Shown here piece after piece: positions 36,194 to 46,142 of a stretch of DNA of 64,000 nt (position 1 is its first letter; each line of letters starts with the position of its first letter). The DNA comes from FEN-1297 sp963834015. GTDB taxonomy: Bacteria > Bacteroidota > Ignavibacteria > Ignavibacteriales > Ignavibacteriaceae. The stretch spans positions 1,240,001 through 1,304,000 of the forward strand of contig CAWIAG010000002.1 in NCBI GenBank assembly GCA_963834015.1, written 5' to 3'. The notes below the pieces were generated by a model that saw only the letters and a list, made by a program, of their open reading frames with translations, searched no databases and was not told the DNA's origin. The position numbers and the translations under genes were made by a program.

Positions 36194-36943
36194 ATGAATA
36201 AAATTAAAACTATTATAATAGATGATGAAAAACTTGCCAGATCAATTATCCGGAATTACTTGATGGAAAATACTGAGATAGAGATAATTGATGAATGCTC
36301 AAATGGATTTGAAGGGATAAAAAAGATAAATGAATTAAAACCGGATTTAATATTTTTAGATATACAAATGCCCAAAATCACCGGATTTGAAATGCTAGAC
36401 CTTATAGAAAAACCACCTGTGATTATTTTCACTACAGCTTTTGATCAATTTGCACTAAAAGCCTTTGAAGTAAATGCAGCCGATTATTTACTGAAGCCAT
36501 TTTCAAAAGATAGATTTAGCGAAGGTTTAAGCAAAGCGCTTCAACGAGTGAAAAATAAAGCAAATAATTCTTCAGTAATTAAAAAGTTAATAATTCAAAA
36601 TGATTTGAACATAGAGTTTTTAGAAAGAATAATAATAAAAGACGGACCGAAAATTTCAGTCGTTCAGGTAGCGGACATAAAATATCTTGAAGCCCAGGAT
36701 GATTATGTTATGGTTTATGCAAATGAGGGTAAATTTCTTAAACAAAAGACAATGAAATATTTTGAAGAACATCTTAACCCAGTGAATTTTGTACGGATTC
36801 ACCGCTCTTATATTGCCTCAATCAGGCAAATTAAAAAAATTGAACTCCTTGAAAAAGAAAGTTACCAAATTGTACTTGAGGATAAATCAACGTTGCCAAT
36901 GAGTAAAAGCGGTTATGAGAAGATGAAAGAGATACTAAAATAA
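36194..36943 (+). CDS. LytTR-family response regulator
   Basis: DNA-binding regulator of 249 aa. A receiver domain (1-120) has DDEK at the start, phospho-acceptor Asp56 in IFLDIQMP and the Lys loop YLLKPF. A LytTR domain (about 145-249) carries IKYLEAQDDYVMVYANEGK, FVRIHRSYIASI and LPMSKSGYEKM, typical of the family. Expected to be phosphorylated by the kinase 86 nt upstream and to act on envelope genes. Targets are not visible in the sequence. Confidence 0.93.
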   Translation: MNKIKTIIIDDEKLARSIIRNYLMENTEIEIIDECSNGFEGIKKINELKPDLIFLDIQMPKITGFEMLDLIEKPPVIIFTTAFDQFALKAFEVNAADYLLKPFSKDRFSEGLSKALQRVKNKANNSSVIKKLIIQNDLNIEFLERIIIKDGPKISVVQVADIKYLEAQDDYVMVYANEGKFLKQKTMKYFEEHLNPVNFVRIHRSYIASIRQIKKIELLEKESYQIVLEDKSTLPMSKSGYEKMKEILK

Positions 36944-37104
36944 TTGACAACTTAAGAAGAAATATTTCATTAATAAATTCTGATTTCCATGTATTGATAC
37001 AATTGAAATCATTAGATAATTTTATCCGCAGATATCTTTTTTATTTTTAAAGATTAATAGTATTCAGGAATTATTTTTTGAATTTTAGTGCAGGAAGAAG
37101 GTAT

Positions 37105-37136
37105 AAAAAAGGCAGTTGAATTTTTTCAACCGCCTT
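37105..37136 (-). terminator. Rho-independent terminator of the skp-like gene
   Basis: On the minus strand, AAGGCGGTTGAA / TTCAACTGCCTT form a 12-bp stem with one mismatch and a 4-nt loop, followed directly by TTTTTT. It begins 8 nt after the stop of the OmpH/Skp gene. The strongest terminator in the window. Confidence 0.85.
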
Positions 37137-37144
37137 CAATTTAT

Positions 37145-37672
37145 TTATTTCCCGGTTTTTAATTTATCTAAAACTTTAAACGTAAGATCCATTGTAGGTT
37201 CAGCATACCAGACAACCTGCAGTTGTTCGCTTTTTTCCAAAACTAATTGAACACCTGCTTGTTTAGCTGTTTCTTCAACAGCAGCTTTAATTTTGTCAAT
37301 AATTGGACTCATTAGTTTACGATTTAATATTGCAACTTCTCCATTAGCATCTAGCTTAGCTCTTAAATCATTATAATCTTTTTCCATGTTCATAATTTTC
37401 TGTTGAGCATCTTTCTTTTTAGTTTCCGTCATAAGATTAGCTTGCTTTTGGTAATCTGCAAGCGTCGTTTGATAGGCTTGACCGATACTATCGATTTGAC
37501 CTTTTATTTTATCAATCACTGCCTGAACATCACCCTGGGCTTTAATTGCTTCAGGTAACTGGGTTAATATCGATTGTGAATCAATATATCCAACTTTTGT
37601 TCCCTGCTGGGCAAACAAGCCGCTGCTGCTCAATATAAAAAATGCAATAACTGCAATTAGATTTCTTCTCAC
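37145..37672 (-). CDS. OmpH/Skp-family periplasmic chaperone
   Basis: Exported 175-aa chaperone for outer membrane proteins. Signal peptide 1-21 (GLFAQ), KVGYIDSQSILTQLPEA as the Skp N-strand, a long coiled-coil (about 45-125: AQGDVQAVIDKIKGQIDSI and KKKDAQQKIMNMEKDYNDL) forming the tentacles, and VQLVLEKSEQLQVVWYAEPTMDLT as the C-terminal body. It has its own terminator and stands alone, away from bamA or lpx genes with which it is often linked. Supports the outer membrane inferred from other genes. Confidence 0.9.
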   Translation of the reverse strand: MRRNLIAVIAFFILSSSGLFAQQGTKVGYIDSQSILTQLPEAIKAQGDVQAVIDKIKGQIDSIGQAYQTTLADYQKQANLMTETKKKDAQQKIMNMEKDYNDLRAKLDANGEVAILNRKLMSPIIDKIKAAVEETAKQAGVQLVLEKSEQLQVVWYAEPTMDLTFKVLDKLKTGK

Positions 37673-37895
37673 GATTTTGTTCCTCTCATATTTATTTTTT
37701 TAATGGTTCCGTTCCAAGTATTAAACGAATCAATTATTTTTAATACTTTTTTTTAATTTTTAAATTAATCTTTTTAAATTAAATGGAAATTTAACATCTT
37801 AGATAACCGTTTCCAAGCTCAATATGATTTTTTATATGCTTTTGCTACTAAATTGGCATTATATGGAATAATTTTGGTATATACTGTAAATATAT

Positions 37896-38882
37896 TTATT
37901 CATCTTTTATCATTTCGATACTACCTTTAACCGGAATTTTTAATACGTAAGTTTTTCCTTTTTTGATGGCTAAACTAATATCTCTTAGCCAGGGATTAAA
38001 ATATTTTAATACTTTATAATTTATTTCATGGCTAATTGCAAAATCAGCCCAGTTTTTTACTGGTGAATTCACTTCCAAAGTAGTAGTCGTTAAGGGTGAA
38101 TATAATTCTTCCGGCTTAATATAATAGCCGTATTCTTCCGGATGTTGAAATAATAATTTAATAGTAATAGCCCTTGCCACATACCGGGAGGTTTCTTCGC
38201 TAAGCAATAAATTATAATAATTTTTTACCTTTTGTTTTTCAATCTGCCTTTCCAAACCATTACTACCCATATTATAAGCCGCAGCAGCAAGCGTCCAGTT
38301 TTTAAAATTATTGTAAGCTTCTAAAAAATATTTGCATGCCGCTTCAGTAGACAGCTCTACGCTGTAACGCTCATCAATCTCATCATTAACTTCCAGCCCG
38401 TATTTTTTAGCGACATCTTCCGTTAGTTGCCAAAATCCCACTGCACTGGCTTGTGAAACCGAATTATATAAATTGCTTTCTATTACAGGAATATATTTAA
38501 AATCATCCGGAACTTTATATTTTTGTAAGATAGGTTCGATTACCGGGAACCATCTGTTTGCCCGTTTAATTCCCAGTATAGTCGCAGAATACCAATACAC
38601 ATTAACTAATAATTCTCTTTCCACCCTTTCCTTTATTTCAAAATTTTCTATAGGTACTCTTTCACCTGCAAATATTAATTTATCAGGTAATTTGGGAATA
38701 TTATTTCTACTGTATGCAGATGTATCCTGTCCGGGAAAAATTATTCTGGAGTTATTAATTTCATTGCGGCGTGAAGAATAAATTCCTATAGCAACAAGGA
38801 GCAGAATTCCCAGTCCAATTCCGGCAAAGAACAAGAGAAAGTTAGGTTTTGAAGTAGTTATCATCAAGGGTAAATTCTTCAT
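37896..38882 (-). CDS. membrane-anchored lytic transglycosylase (SLT/MltD-like)
   Basis: Cleaves the MurNAc-GlcNAc bond in peptidoglycan. 328 aa with one N-terminal membrane helix (about 14-35) and an SLT domain (about 110-235): catalytic Glu135 in YIPVIESNLYN, then SQASAVGFWQLTEDVAKKYGL and NWTLAAAAYNMGSNG. The C-terminal end, INYKVLKYFNPWLRDISL and KGKTYVLKIP, resembles the stretch linking MltD catalytic and LysM parts, though no full LysM is present. Monocistronic. Probably a housekeeping wall-remodelling enzyme. Confidence 0.88.
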   Translation of the reverse strand: MKNLPLMITTSKPNFLLFFAGIGLGILLLVAIGIYSSRRNEINNSRIIFPGQDTSAYSRNNIPKLPDKLIFAGERVPIENFEIKERVERELLVNVYWYSATILGIKRANRWFPVIEPILQKYKVPDDFKYIPVIESNLYNSVSQASAVGFWQLTEDVAKKYGLEVNDEIDERYSVELSTEAACKYFLEAYNNFKNWTLAAAAYNMGSNGLERQIEKQKVKNYYNLLLSEETSRYVARAITIKLLFQHPEEYGYYIKPEELYSPLTTTTLEVNSPVKNWADFAISHEINYKVLKYFNPWLRDISLAIKKGKTYVLKIPVKGSIEMIKDE

Positions 38883-39066
38883 ATAATTTATCCTAATCTT
38901 TTAATGAAATAATAGGAATATAACTAAAGTTAAAATTAAGCAGTATATTACTTTAATGCGTAAAAAATATAAATAAAAAATCTAATTGGATTTTTTATTT
39001 GCATCCCCTTTTATTTCTTTTTTTGTTAATTTAATACTGAAAATTAACTATAAATGATAGGATTTA

Positions 39067-39789
39067 ATGAAAAAAAAGAAAAATAATTTGTTACTTACAT
39101 TATTAAAGATTAAATCTTATTTAGTAAGTATGATTGAAGAACCGGAGGAACATTACAGCAATCTGAAGATGACCGAAGAATATCTTGACATAAAATTTCC
39201 GGATAAAAAAACAGAGATAATTAATTTACTTGAAGATAATAATATTTATAGCGATAGTGAGATCGCATTTGACGAAAAAATAATATTCAAATTCAGATCA
39301 ATTGCTCATAATATTAAGCCCAAAAGCGATCTGTTGGAAATTCTAAATAAACTTGATATTGAGGCCAAAAATATAGTTTTAAATGAAACAGCCAGAATTA
39401 GTTTCGCTACAGAACGTGAGAAAAAATTAAGTGAAATCTTATCTATTTTATTTCAACTCGCAACAAACTGGGAAGTATTAAAAGATCTTGAAGATAAAGC
39501 AGATAATTTTTCAATACTTAATGATGAAGATGTAATAAGACCAGACGAAGAAAATAGTCTGGATGCGCTCGATATTACTACCGAAAAGGCTTTTAATACT
39601 ATCTCTTTATTTACCAAAAAATATTTGGAACTACTAACTGATTACTACTTTACCTACAGCGGTGATATCTCGCTAAAAGAATTTATTGAAGATCTTGAGA
39701 AGACGAAAAAATCAGTTGTAAAAAAGTATATTAAGCTTTTTCAAAAATATGGTTTGGATTCTGAATGGCTGGTAAAACTTTCTACCTAG
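39067..39789 (+). CDS. conserved-looking hypothetical acidic helical protein
   Basis: Not recognised. 240 aa, mostly helical, acidic, no signal peptide or membrane segment: after KKKKNN it has an amphipathic stretch, then EYLDIKFPDKKTEIINLLED, a middle region with KLSEILSILFQLATNWEVLKD, and a basic C-terminus. It is flanked by unrelated genes on the opposite strand and its base composition is like the neighbours, so it looks like a native cytoplasmic protein. It ends close to the terminator region before rpoD. Confidence 0.7.
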   Translation: MKKKKNNLLLTLLKIKSYLVSMIEEPEEHYSNLKMTEEYLDIKFPDKKTEIINLLEDNNIYSDSEIAFDEKIIFKFRSIAHNIKPKSDLLEILNKLDIEAKNIVLNETARISFATEREKKLSEILSILFQLATNWEVLKDLEDKADNFSILNDEDVIRPDEENSLDALDITTEKAFNTISLFTKKYLELLTDYYFTYSGDISLKEFIEDLEKTKKSVVKKYIKLFQKYGLDSEWLVKLST

Positions 39790-39820
39790 TATTTTTTTTA
39801 CAAATTATTAAAAAAAGAAA

Positions 39821-39851
39821 GGCATTTCATCAAAATTAATGAGGAAATGCC
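39821..39851 (-). terminator. terminator after the rpoD gene
   Basis: Stem GGCATTTC / GAAATGCC (8 bp), 10 nt beyond the rpoD stop on the minus strand, followed on that strand by CTTTCTTTTTTT-like T-rich sequence. It may also stop read-through from the plus-strand hypothetical gene, although its T-tail is weaker in that direction. Confidence 0.8.
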
Positions 39852-39860
39852 CTAGTAATT

Positions 39861-40718
39861 TCAACCTAGATATGCCTTTAGATTCTGGCTTCTGGAGGGA
39901 TGCCTCAAAGTTCGGAGTGCTTTTTCTTTTATCTGACGCACCCTTTCCCTTGTTAAGTTAAATCTTTCACCAATTTCTTCCAACGTAGCAGAATGCTCAC
40001 CGTTAATTCCGAAGTAAAGCCTCAAAACACTTGCTTCTCTTTCGCTTAATGTAGAAAGGACACTCTCAACTTCAGCTTTTAAAGATTCCTGCATTAACTT
40101 CACATCAGGAGCAGGTTGCTGTTCATTTGGAAGAACATCAATAAGGCTATTTTTATCATCATCGCCCGCAAAAGGTGCATCCATAGAAACATGTCTGCCG
40201 TAAAGCTGGAGTGTATCAGTAACTTCGTCCGTTTTCATATCAAGTTCTTCTGCCAATTCAGAAGCACTAGGTTTTCTTTCATATTCCTGTTCAAGTTTAG
40301 AATATGCTTTTCCAAGCTTATTTAGAGTACCAACTCTGTTTAATGGTAATCTAACCATTCTTGATTGCTCAGCAATCGCCTGCATTATAGATTGTCTAAT
40401 CCACCATACCGCATAAGAAATAAATTTAAATCCTCTGGTTTCATCAAATCGTTCAGCAGCTTTAATCAAGCCAAGATTTCCTTCATTAATTAAATCTCCT
40501 AATGAAAGACCCTGATTTTGAAATTGCTTAGCAACGCTCACAACGAATCTCAAATTAGCTTTTGTTAATTCCTCAAGAGCAATTCTATCACCCTTTTTTA
40601 TCTTTTTAGCCAATTCTATCTCTCTATCGGGCGTAATCAAATCAACTTTTCCGATTTCAAGCAAATATTGATCTAATGATTTGCTCTCACGATTTGTGAA
40701 TTGCTTAGTTATTTTCAA
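39861..40718 (-). CDS. rpoD: RNA polymerase primary sigma factor RpoD/SigA (short form)
   Basis: Directs RNA polymerase to housekeeping promoters. Domains: region 1.2 (LDQYLLEIGKVDLITPDREI), region 2 (NLRFVVSVAKQFQNQGLSL, GLIKAAERFDETRGFKFISY, WWIRQSIMQAIAEQ), region 3 (RKPSASELAEELDMK) and region 4 (GINGEHSATLEEIGERFNLT, RERVRQIKEKALRTLRHPSR). At 285 aa, without the long 1.1/non-conserved insert of proteobacterial RpoD, it has the size and form typical of Bacteroidota/Chlorobi primary sigma factors. Its own promoter lies in the 400-nt region downstream of coordinate 40718. Confidence 0.93.
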   Translation of the reverse strand: MKITKQFTNRESKSLDQYLLEIGKVDLITPDREIELAKKIKKGDRIALEELTKANLRFVVSVAKQFQNQGLSLGDLINEGNLGLIKAAERFDETRGFKFISYAVWWIRQSIMQAIAEQSRMVRLPLNRVGTLNKLGKAYSKLEQEYERKPSASELAEELDMKTDEVTDTLQLYGRHVSMDAPFAGDDDKNSLIDVLPNEQQPAPDVKLMQESLKAEVESVLSTLSEREASVLRLYFGINGEHSATLEEIGERFNLTRERVRQIKEKALRTLRHPSRSQNLKAYLG

Positions 40719-41121
40719 TTTTTACATATCTCCCGAATATTATTTTAATAATATCACACTTTTTGTGGAATCTCAAAAATTTCAAACAGTAAATATAACA
40801 AAATTTTCAGTAATAATTTAAGTCAAAAAATCATCTACCAAGCAAAATGTCTAAAAACACAACAAAATTGTTATAATTATTAAAAATATCTTTTAGATAT
40901 CTTTTTAACCAAAATAATTGACGGTTTAACTATATTAATTAACAATTTTGACTCAAAAATGATGTTTAAGTTCCACTTTTGAGACAAAAAAAATTCAAAA
41001 ATATTAAGTTTAAATTATTGTTTACTATTTTAATGAAAAATTACATTAATATTTAATCTGATTTTAGAATTATAGTCGGAATCTTCTAAATTCAGATAAT
41101 AAATTCTATTATTACATTAGT
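40719..41121. other. AT-rich intergenic region upstream of rpoD
   Basis: 403 nt without a supported gene, lying upstream of rpoD and downstream of the HTH_17 gene. Its composition is extremely AT-rich. One hairpin-like inverted repeat, CTCAAAA (40952-40958) / TTTTGAG (40977-40983), is visible. The rpoD promoter must lie here; no consensus element could be assigned with confidence. Confidence 0.5.
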
Positions 41122-41331
41122 CTAAAAGTCGAACGTGGTTTGATTCTGTTTGGGATGCTTTTTTTTGGTTTTTTGATCTTTAAGAAATTCTCCAAAGTTT
41201 TCTTTTGAAATTATATATATTTTTCCAACTTGCACGGCTTTTAATTTCCCCGATCTTATATAATTTAAAACTGAAGAACGGCTAAGGTCTAATAATTTAG
41301 AAACTTCCAGCACACTAAAAAATTCTTTCAT
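41122..41331 (-). CDS. small excisionase-type HTH_17 DNA-binding protein
   Basis: A 69-aa protein with the MerR-like/excisionase helix-turn-helix FFSVLEVSKLLDLSRSSV, then LNYIRSGKLKAVQVGKIYII and a winged end, followed by a basic tail (KKHPKQNQTTFDF). HTH_17 proteins occur in mobile elements and as chromosomal regulators. No integrase or other mobile-element gene is nearby, so it is probably a chromosomal regulator. Expressed alone, divergent to the PBP gene. Confidence 0.75.
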   Translation of the reverse strand: MKEFFSVLEVSKLLDLSRSSVLNYIRSGKLKAVQVGKIYIISKENFGEFLKDQKTKKKHPKQNQTTFDF

Positions 41332-41559
41332 TGTGCGCTACCTGGATATAATAGATAATCCATTCATGCTTTAGAACCACAACTTTTAAAATTCATAAGG
41401 AAAATAAGCTTTTTTCAAAACAATCGGAATAGTTTCAAAATATTTCCCAAGTACACGTATACTATTACTCATTAAAATCAAAATTTAATCTTATAAAAAA
41501 GACAATAATTATTTCGTTAATTTTATAATAAGTCTTTATTAAGTTTTTTATTAGAATAT

Positions 41560-43563
41560 ATGTTTGAAAAATTGTTAAACACCAAAACTAAATTTTTACT
41601 TCTATTTTTATTCCATTTAGTACTCTTTAATGTAAAATTAATATTCCCGCAGGATTTACCTTCCATCAATATTCAATATTCATCATATGCGGTTTCCGAA
41701 GACGGTGTAGTATTCGGATATTTTGGAGAAAAAGAACGCGTTGACGTACGCAGTACCGGCTATATATCACAATATTTTCTCTGGAGTTTAATTGCAACCG
41801 AGGACAAGGACTTTTATAATCACAATGGAGTTTCGGTAAAAGGAATAATAAGGGGATTGTTTAAGACAATAACCGGGCATGTAGAAGGTGGAAGCACATT
41901 AACAATGCAATTGGCGCGTAATCTTTTTTTGTCGAATGAAAGAACTATTTCCCGCAAAATTAAGGAAATTGAACTTGCAAAAAAGCTTGAACAAAAATAC
42001 AACAAGGATCAAATTTTACTTTTATACTTGAATACTGTTTATTTTGGAGAGGGTGCATATGGAATTTGGGCAGCTTCCCAAGAATATTTTGCAAAAACAC
42101 CGGATAAACTTTCAATTACGGAAGCAGCTGCATTGGCAGGGTTAGTGCAATCACCAAGTGGTTATGATCCAGTTAAACATCCGGGCAAAATGCTTAACAG
42201 GAGGAATGCGGTACTACATAATCTTGTTGAAGTGGGAAAAATTTCAGAACAGGAATATGAACACATAAAAGAAACACCTCTTGATTTAAAACTACATAAA
42301 GGTGTAGGAAAATATTTTCTTGAGCAGGTCAGGAAAGAAGCAGATGAACTAATTAAGCCAAAGGGATTATTACTTGATCAGAATGAATTAAAAATAACCA
42401 CCACAATGGACTTCACTGTGCAGAAAGCCGCGGATGATGCCATTGATTCACAGTGGAAACAATTTTCAAATTCAATGAAGAACGCACAAATTGGATTAAT
42501 TTCACTTGAACCGGGATCCGGAAAAATTCTGGCTATGACAGGCGGCAACCCGGAGGCAAATCCGCTTGGTTTGAACCGGGCAATCCAAATAAAAAGACAA
42601 CCCGGTTCATCTTTTAAAGCCTTTTTATATGGCAGTTTATTACAAAAAGGTTACACACTCGGTGAACCGCTTTTAGATAAACCTATAGTTGTAGATTCAG
42701 GAACAATTAATGAATGGAGGCCGCAAAATGATGACGGTACTTTTACAGATACATTTATGCCAATGGAAACTGCTATTAAACATTCTATAAATCTTGCAGC
42801 AGCTTTTGCTATATCTCATTTAACTACTCCCGATTCTGTAGTAGCATTTGCTCATCAGGTTGGAATAGAATCCGAAATCCCCCCATATCCGTCGATTTCT
42901 TTAGGCACTGGTGATGTAAGTCCGGAGGAAATGGCATCTTCTTACGCAGTATTTGCCGATGGCGGTGTAAAGGCTAAACCTTTTGATATTCTAAAAATCG
43001 AAGATAAAAACGGGAATGTTCTTTACCGCAAATCAGGAACAGATACCTGTACCGTTCTTGATCCTGCTACTGCATATTTAGTTACTTCAGCCCTCAAAAC
43101 AGTTTTAGATGGTGGAACAGCCTCAACTGTTAGAATATATTATCGAGGCATTGGTGCAGGAAAAACCGGCACAACGCAGAATTTTACGGATGCATGGTTT
43201 GTTGGAATCACTCCAAAAATTTCAACTGCTATATGGATAGGATATGATGATGCAAGAAGAAAATTAGGCGGTGGATATCAATACGGCGGTACAGCTTGTG
43301 CACCGATTTGGGGAAGAATGATGGCCGATATTACAAAAGTAAAAAGATGGTTTAGCTCAAATGATTTTTACAGGCCATCGAGTATAAATGATGTTGAAAT
43401 GTGTGAGGACACCGGGGAACCGGTAAAAAATATTTTAACCGGACAAATAAATAATTGCAGCAATAAAACAATATTTCCGGTTAATATTAATAAACTTCCT
43501 GATATCTACGCACTCCATCACCCCGTTGAAAAAAAGACATTTGATCTCAATATTGGATGGTAA
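41560..43563 (+). CDS. class A penicillin-binding protein (glycosyltransferase/transpeptidase)
   Basis: Bifunctional peptidoglycan synthase, 667 aa. A short cytoplasmic start and membrane helix (about 11-29) precede the GT51 domain, with catalytic Glu81 in ATEDKDFYNHNGV, GGSTLTMQLARNLFLSNERT, RKIKEIELAKKLEQKYNK and NTVYFGEGAYGI. The transpeptidase domain (about 300-600) has SSFK with nucleophile Ser350, SIN in KHSINLAAAF, and GAGKTGTT. The length matches PBP1A/1B-like proteins without long tails. Start supported by the hydrophobic N-terminus. Single gene; its target is the wall like the transglycosylases elsewhere in the window. Confidence 0.95.
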   Translation: MFEKLLNTKTKFLLLFLFHLVLFNVKLIFPQDLPSINIQYSSYAVSEDGVVFGYFGEKERVDVRSTGYISQYFLWSLIATEDKDFYNHNGVSVKGIIRGLFKTITGHVEGGSTLTMQLARNLFLSNERTISRKIKEIELAKKLEQKYNKDQILLLYLNTVYFGEGAYGIWAASQEYFAKTPDKLSITEAAALAGLVQSPSGYDPVKHPGKMLNRRNAVLHNLVEVGKISEQEYEHIKETPLDLKLHKGVGKYFLEQVRKEADELIKPKGLLLDQNELKITTTMDFTVQKAADDAIDSQWKQFSNSMKNAQIGLISLEPGSGKILAMTGGNPEANPLGLNRAIQIKRQPGSSFKAFLYGSLLQKGYTLGEPLLDKPIVVDSGTINEWRPQNDDGTFTDTFMPMETAIKHSINLAAAFAISHLTTPDSVVAFAHQVGIESEIPPYPSISLGTGDVSPEEMASSYAVFADGGVKAKPFDILKIEDKNGNVLYRKSGTDTCTVLDPATAYLVTSALKTVLDGGTASTVRIYYRGIGAGKTGTTQNFTDAWFVGITPKISTAIWIGYDDARRKLGGGYQYGGTACAPIWGRMMADITKVKRWFSSNDFYRPSSINDVEMCEDTGEPVKNILTGQINNCSNKTIFPVNINKLPDIYALHHPVEKKTFDLNIGW

Positions 43564-43711
43564 TATGTTCAAGTGGAATTGTTCAATAGAAATGTTAAAA
43601 TTAAAAGGAATTAAAAATATACTCAATCCACATTTTTTAGATTCTTAAAAACATGCCTTCCCCTTGCCAAATAAGACTATTTTAGAGTGAAGATAAAGTA
43701 AAATACTTGAA

Positions 43712-45082
43712 TCATCCAGAGATTTTTTGCAATTCTCTTTGTCGGGGTTTTAAAGCGAAGGAGACTAAAATCAAAAAGGACATAATCACTCCGACCCAGA
43801 AATACGCATTACGAAGACCGGTTACTCCTCCACCCCGGGAACTTGCCAAAGCCCCGACGAAGACACCGCCGAATAGTTGTCCCATTCCAGTAAATATTGT
43901 AAGCATTCCCTGGGCAGAGCCTCTTTCTGATTGTTTTGCTTCTCTAAGTAAGATATAACGAAGTGGAGCGCCCACAAGAAATCCCATTCCAAGGCCGATA
44001 ATGGATGCTGAAAAATAAAAAGCAGTAATGCTCATTGATTCAAATGTTAAACCAAACATCCCGGCTGCAAGTAAAGAGGTACCGGTAATTAGTACAACTT
44101 TTGATCCGAATTTATCCAATATTCTCCCTGCTGTAGGCGAGCCTATTGCCATTGCTATAACAACAGGAATAAGCATAAAACTTGCTTTCGAAGCAGTTAA
44201 ATTAAATTCCGATACAAGCAGCGGAGGAATAAAAATAACTGCAGCTTCGCTTAAGCCTGCTCCTATTGCAAGCATGCCTGTAAGCTTTACTTGTACGGGA
44301 TTTAAAAGTTTAATTCTCAGGACAGGGTCTGTTAATTTATTTTCGTTTAGGATAAATAATGGAAGTATGACTAATGCAATTATAAAGAAAGGAAATACGC
44401 CCGGAGAAGAAATACTATCTAATAATCTAGCTGAATTTATCCGGTTTAATCCGTAAGCGAGAGAGGAAAGTATTATTATTAAAAATATCATTCCTTGCCA
44501 ATCAAATTTATTCTTGCACAGACCTGAAATATCGGGAATCGTATTGAGGCTCATATAAATTATTATGGCCGCAATTGGGATATTCACGACGAATAACCAG
44601 TGCCAGCTAAATAAAAGTAAAACCCCGGCAATAGCCGGCCCTATAATAAATGCAATTCCAAATACAGCACCGATCAACCCCAGTGCACTACCGCGATTTT
44701 CTTCGGGAAAAGTATCGCCAATGACAGCACTGGCAACCGGGAAAATTCCACCCGCCCCAAAGCCTTGGATTGCCCTTCCGGCAAGAAGGATTGCAAAGTT
44801 AGGCGAAAAAGATACAATAAGTGAACCAGCGGCAAATAGCGCTATATCAAGAATATAAATTTTGCGCCTGCTTATAACATCGGAAAGTTTTGCCATTAGA
44901 GGTGAACCGATTAAATTGAACAGGACATATATACCAAATATCCACGAAACCGATCTTTCATCAATATTAAACTGTTTTTGTATCGCTGGTAATGCGGGCC
45001 CAACAATTGCAATATCCAGGGCACCCATGAGTACACCAATAAATAAAACTGTAAGAATTCTGTTTCGCTGTTTCTTATCCAT
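43712..45082 (-). CDS. MFS transporter, DHA2-like multidrug exporter
   Basis: Inner-membrane transporter of 456 aa with about 12-14 helices. It has the MFS motif A in LMAKLSDVISRRKIYILDI, motif C-like GAVFGIAFIIGPAIAGVLL, and the start GALDIAIVGPALPAIQKQFNID typical of drug:H+ antiporters of the EmrB/QacA group. No adaptor (EmrA-like) or outer membrane channel gene is adjacent, so the substrate is unknown. It ends 149 nt from the convergent PBP gene; 73 nt separate it from the radical SAM gene upstream, so cotranscription is possible. Confidence 0.85.
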   Translation of the reverse strand: MDKKQRNRILTVLFIGVLMGALDIAIVGPALPAIQKQFNIDERSVSWIFGIYVLFNLIGSPLMAKLSDVISRRKIYILDIALFAAGSLIVSFSPNFAILLAGRAIQGFGAGGIFPVASAVIGDTFPEENRGSALGLIGAVFGIAFIIGPAIAGVLLLFSWHWLFVVNIPIAAIIIYMSLNTIPDISGLCKNKFDWQGMIFLIIILSSLAYGLNRINSARLLDSISSPGVFPFFIIALVILPLFILNENKLTDPVLRIKLLNPVQVKLTGMLAIGAGLSEAAVIFIPPLLVSEFNLTASKASFMLIPVVIAMAIGSPTAGRILDKFGSKVVLITGTSLLAAGMFGLTFESMSITAFYFSASIIGLGMGFLVGAPLRYILLREAKQSERGSAQGMLTIFTGMGQLFGGVFVGALASSRGGGVTGLRNAYFWVGVIMSFLILVSFALKPRQRELQKISG

Positions 45083-45155
45083 AATAATATTCTATTGATT
45101 ATTTATAGAAGGAATTTATATGTTTCATTTTCTGTACAAGGTAAATAATGTTTTA

Positions 45156-46142
45156 TCAGAATGAAAATGGTTTTTCCCTATTCCCATTGAAATCCGGCCT
45201 GTAGGTTTCAGTGCTTTCAATTTCTTGTGTCCACCCGTTATTCAGATTGTATTTATCCAGTAGGCGGAGAACCCTATCATACTCCGACTCGCGAATTGGC
45301 CTGTTAAGAAGTATATCTCTATTTGACAAAAAAACAGGATAATATTGAGACATTACTGATAAATAAACATCAGGGCTTAATTCTTTTGCAATATATTTAA
45401 ATACATTTTCTGTTTCCGCAAGACCATTCGGCAGTACGAGGTGCCTTATTATAAGCCCTTTCACTATAACATTGCTCTTAAATATTAAACCAGAGCCTAA
45501 TTGACGGTACATTTCTTTTATTGCAAGCCCGGCCTTTTCAAAATAACCTTCTGCCTTGGAATATTTTTTAGCATATTCGTCATTGCCGTATTTAAAATCC
45601 GGAAGATAAATATCAATAATTCCTTCGTAAAGTTTAAGCATTTCCACGGAATCATAGCCGTTAGAATTATAAATTATTGGCAGGTGTAAACCCTTTTCTA
45701 TTGCGATATAAATTGACTTCAATATTTGCGCAGAAAAATGAGTAGGAGATACCAAGCCTATATTATGACAACCTTTATTTTGAAGAGAAATCATGATATC
45801 AGCAAGTCTCTCAAATGAGACATCCTTAACACTTTCAACTTTCCAGTTCTGACTGATTTCATGATTCTGACAGAACACACATTTCAAATTACAGTTGCCA
45901 AAGAAAATGTTACCTGCTCCGTTTGTTCCGCTTAAAACGGGCTCCTCTCCAAAATGAAGTGTAAATGAAGAAACAATAGGCAAATAACCGCTTAGACAAA
46001 CTCCAAGTTCATTTTTAGTTCTGTTGATAAGACAATTTCGCGGGCAGATCGTACAAGATTCGAGAATTTTTTCTGCATTCTCAACTCTTTCTTTTAATTC
46101 TCCCGATTTATAAATTTTTATATATGAAGGATCAAAATTCAT
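45156..46142 (-). CDS. radical SAM protein, PflA-like (COG1313 type)
   Basis: 4Fe-4S/S-adenosylmethionine enzyme of 328 aa. The cluster motif is CxxxCxxC at Cys84, Cys88 and Cys91 (FGNCNLKCVFCQNHE). An extra N-terminal cysteine set, CTICPRNCLINR plus Cys49, may hold a second cluster or zinc, as in COG1313 proteins. GLVSPTHFSAQILKSI and YNSNGYDSVEMLKLYEG follow in the barrel. Members are annotated as pyruvate formate-lyase activating-enzyme homologues, but no glycyl-radical enzyme is in the window, so the target is unknown. Confidence 0.87.
   Translation of the reverse strand: MNFDPSYIKIYKSGELKERVENAEKILESCTICPRNCLINRTKNELGVCLSGYLPIVSSFTLHFGEEPVLSGTNGAGNIFFGNCNLKCVFCQNHEISQNWKVESVKDVSFERLADIMISLQNKGCHNIGLVSPTHFSAQILKSIYIAIEKGLHLPIIYNSNGYDSVEMLKLYEGIIDIYLPDFKYGNDEYAKKYSKAEGYFEKAGLAIKEMYRQLGSGLIFKSNVIVKGLIIRHLVLPNGLAETENVFKYIAKELSPDVYLSVMSQYYPVFLSNRDILLNRPIRESEYDRVLRLLDKYNLNNGWTQEIESTETYRPDFNGNREKPFSF

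Noticed and set aside
41122..41331. mobile element marked by the excisionase-type gene
   Set aside because: No integrase, transposase, attachment repeats or composition change nearby; the HTH_17 domain also occurs in ordinary regulators.
44028..44456. 142-codon plus-strand frame opposite the MFS transporter
   Set aside because: Antisense to a protein with conserved MFS motifs; no family match.
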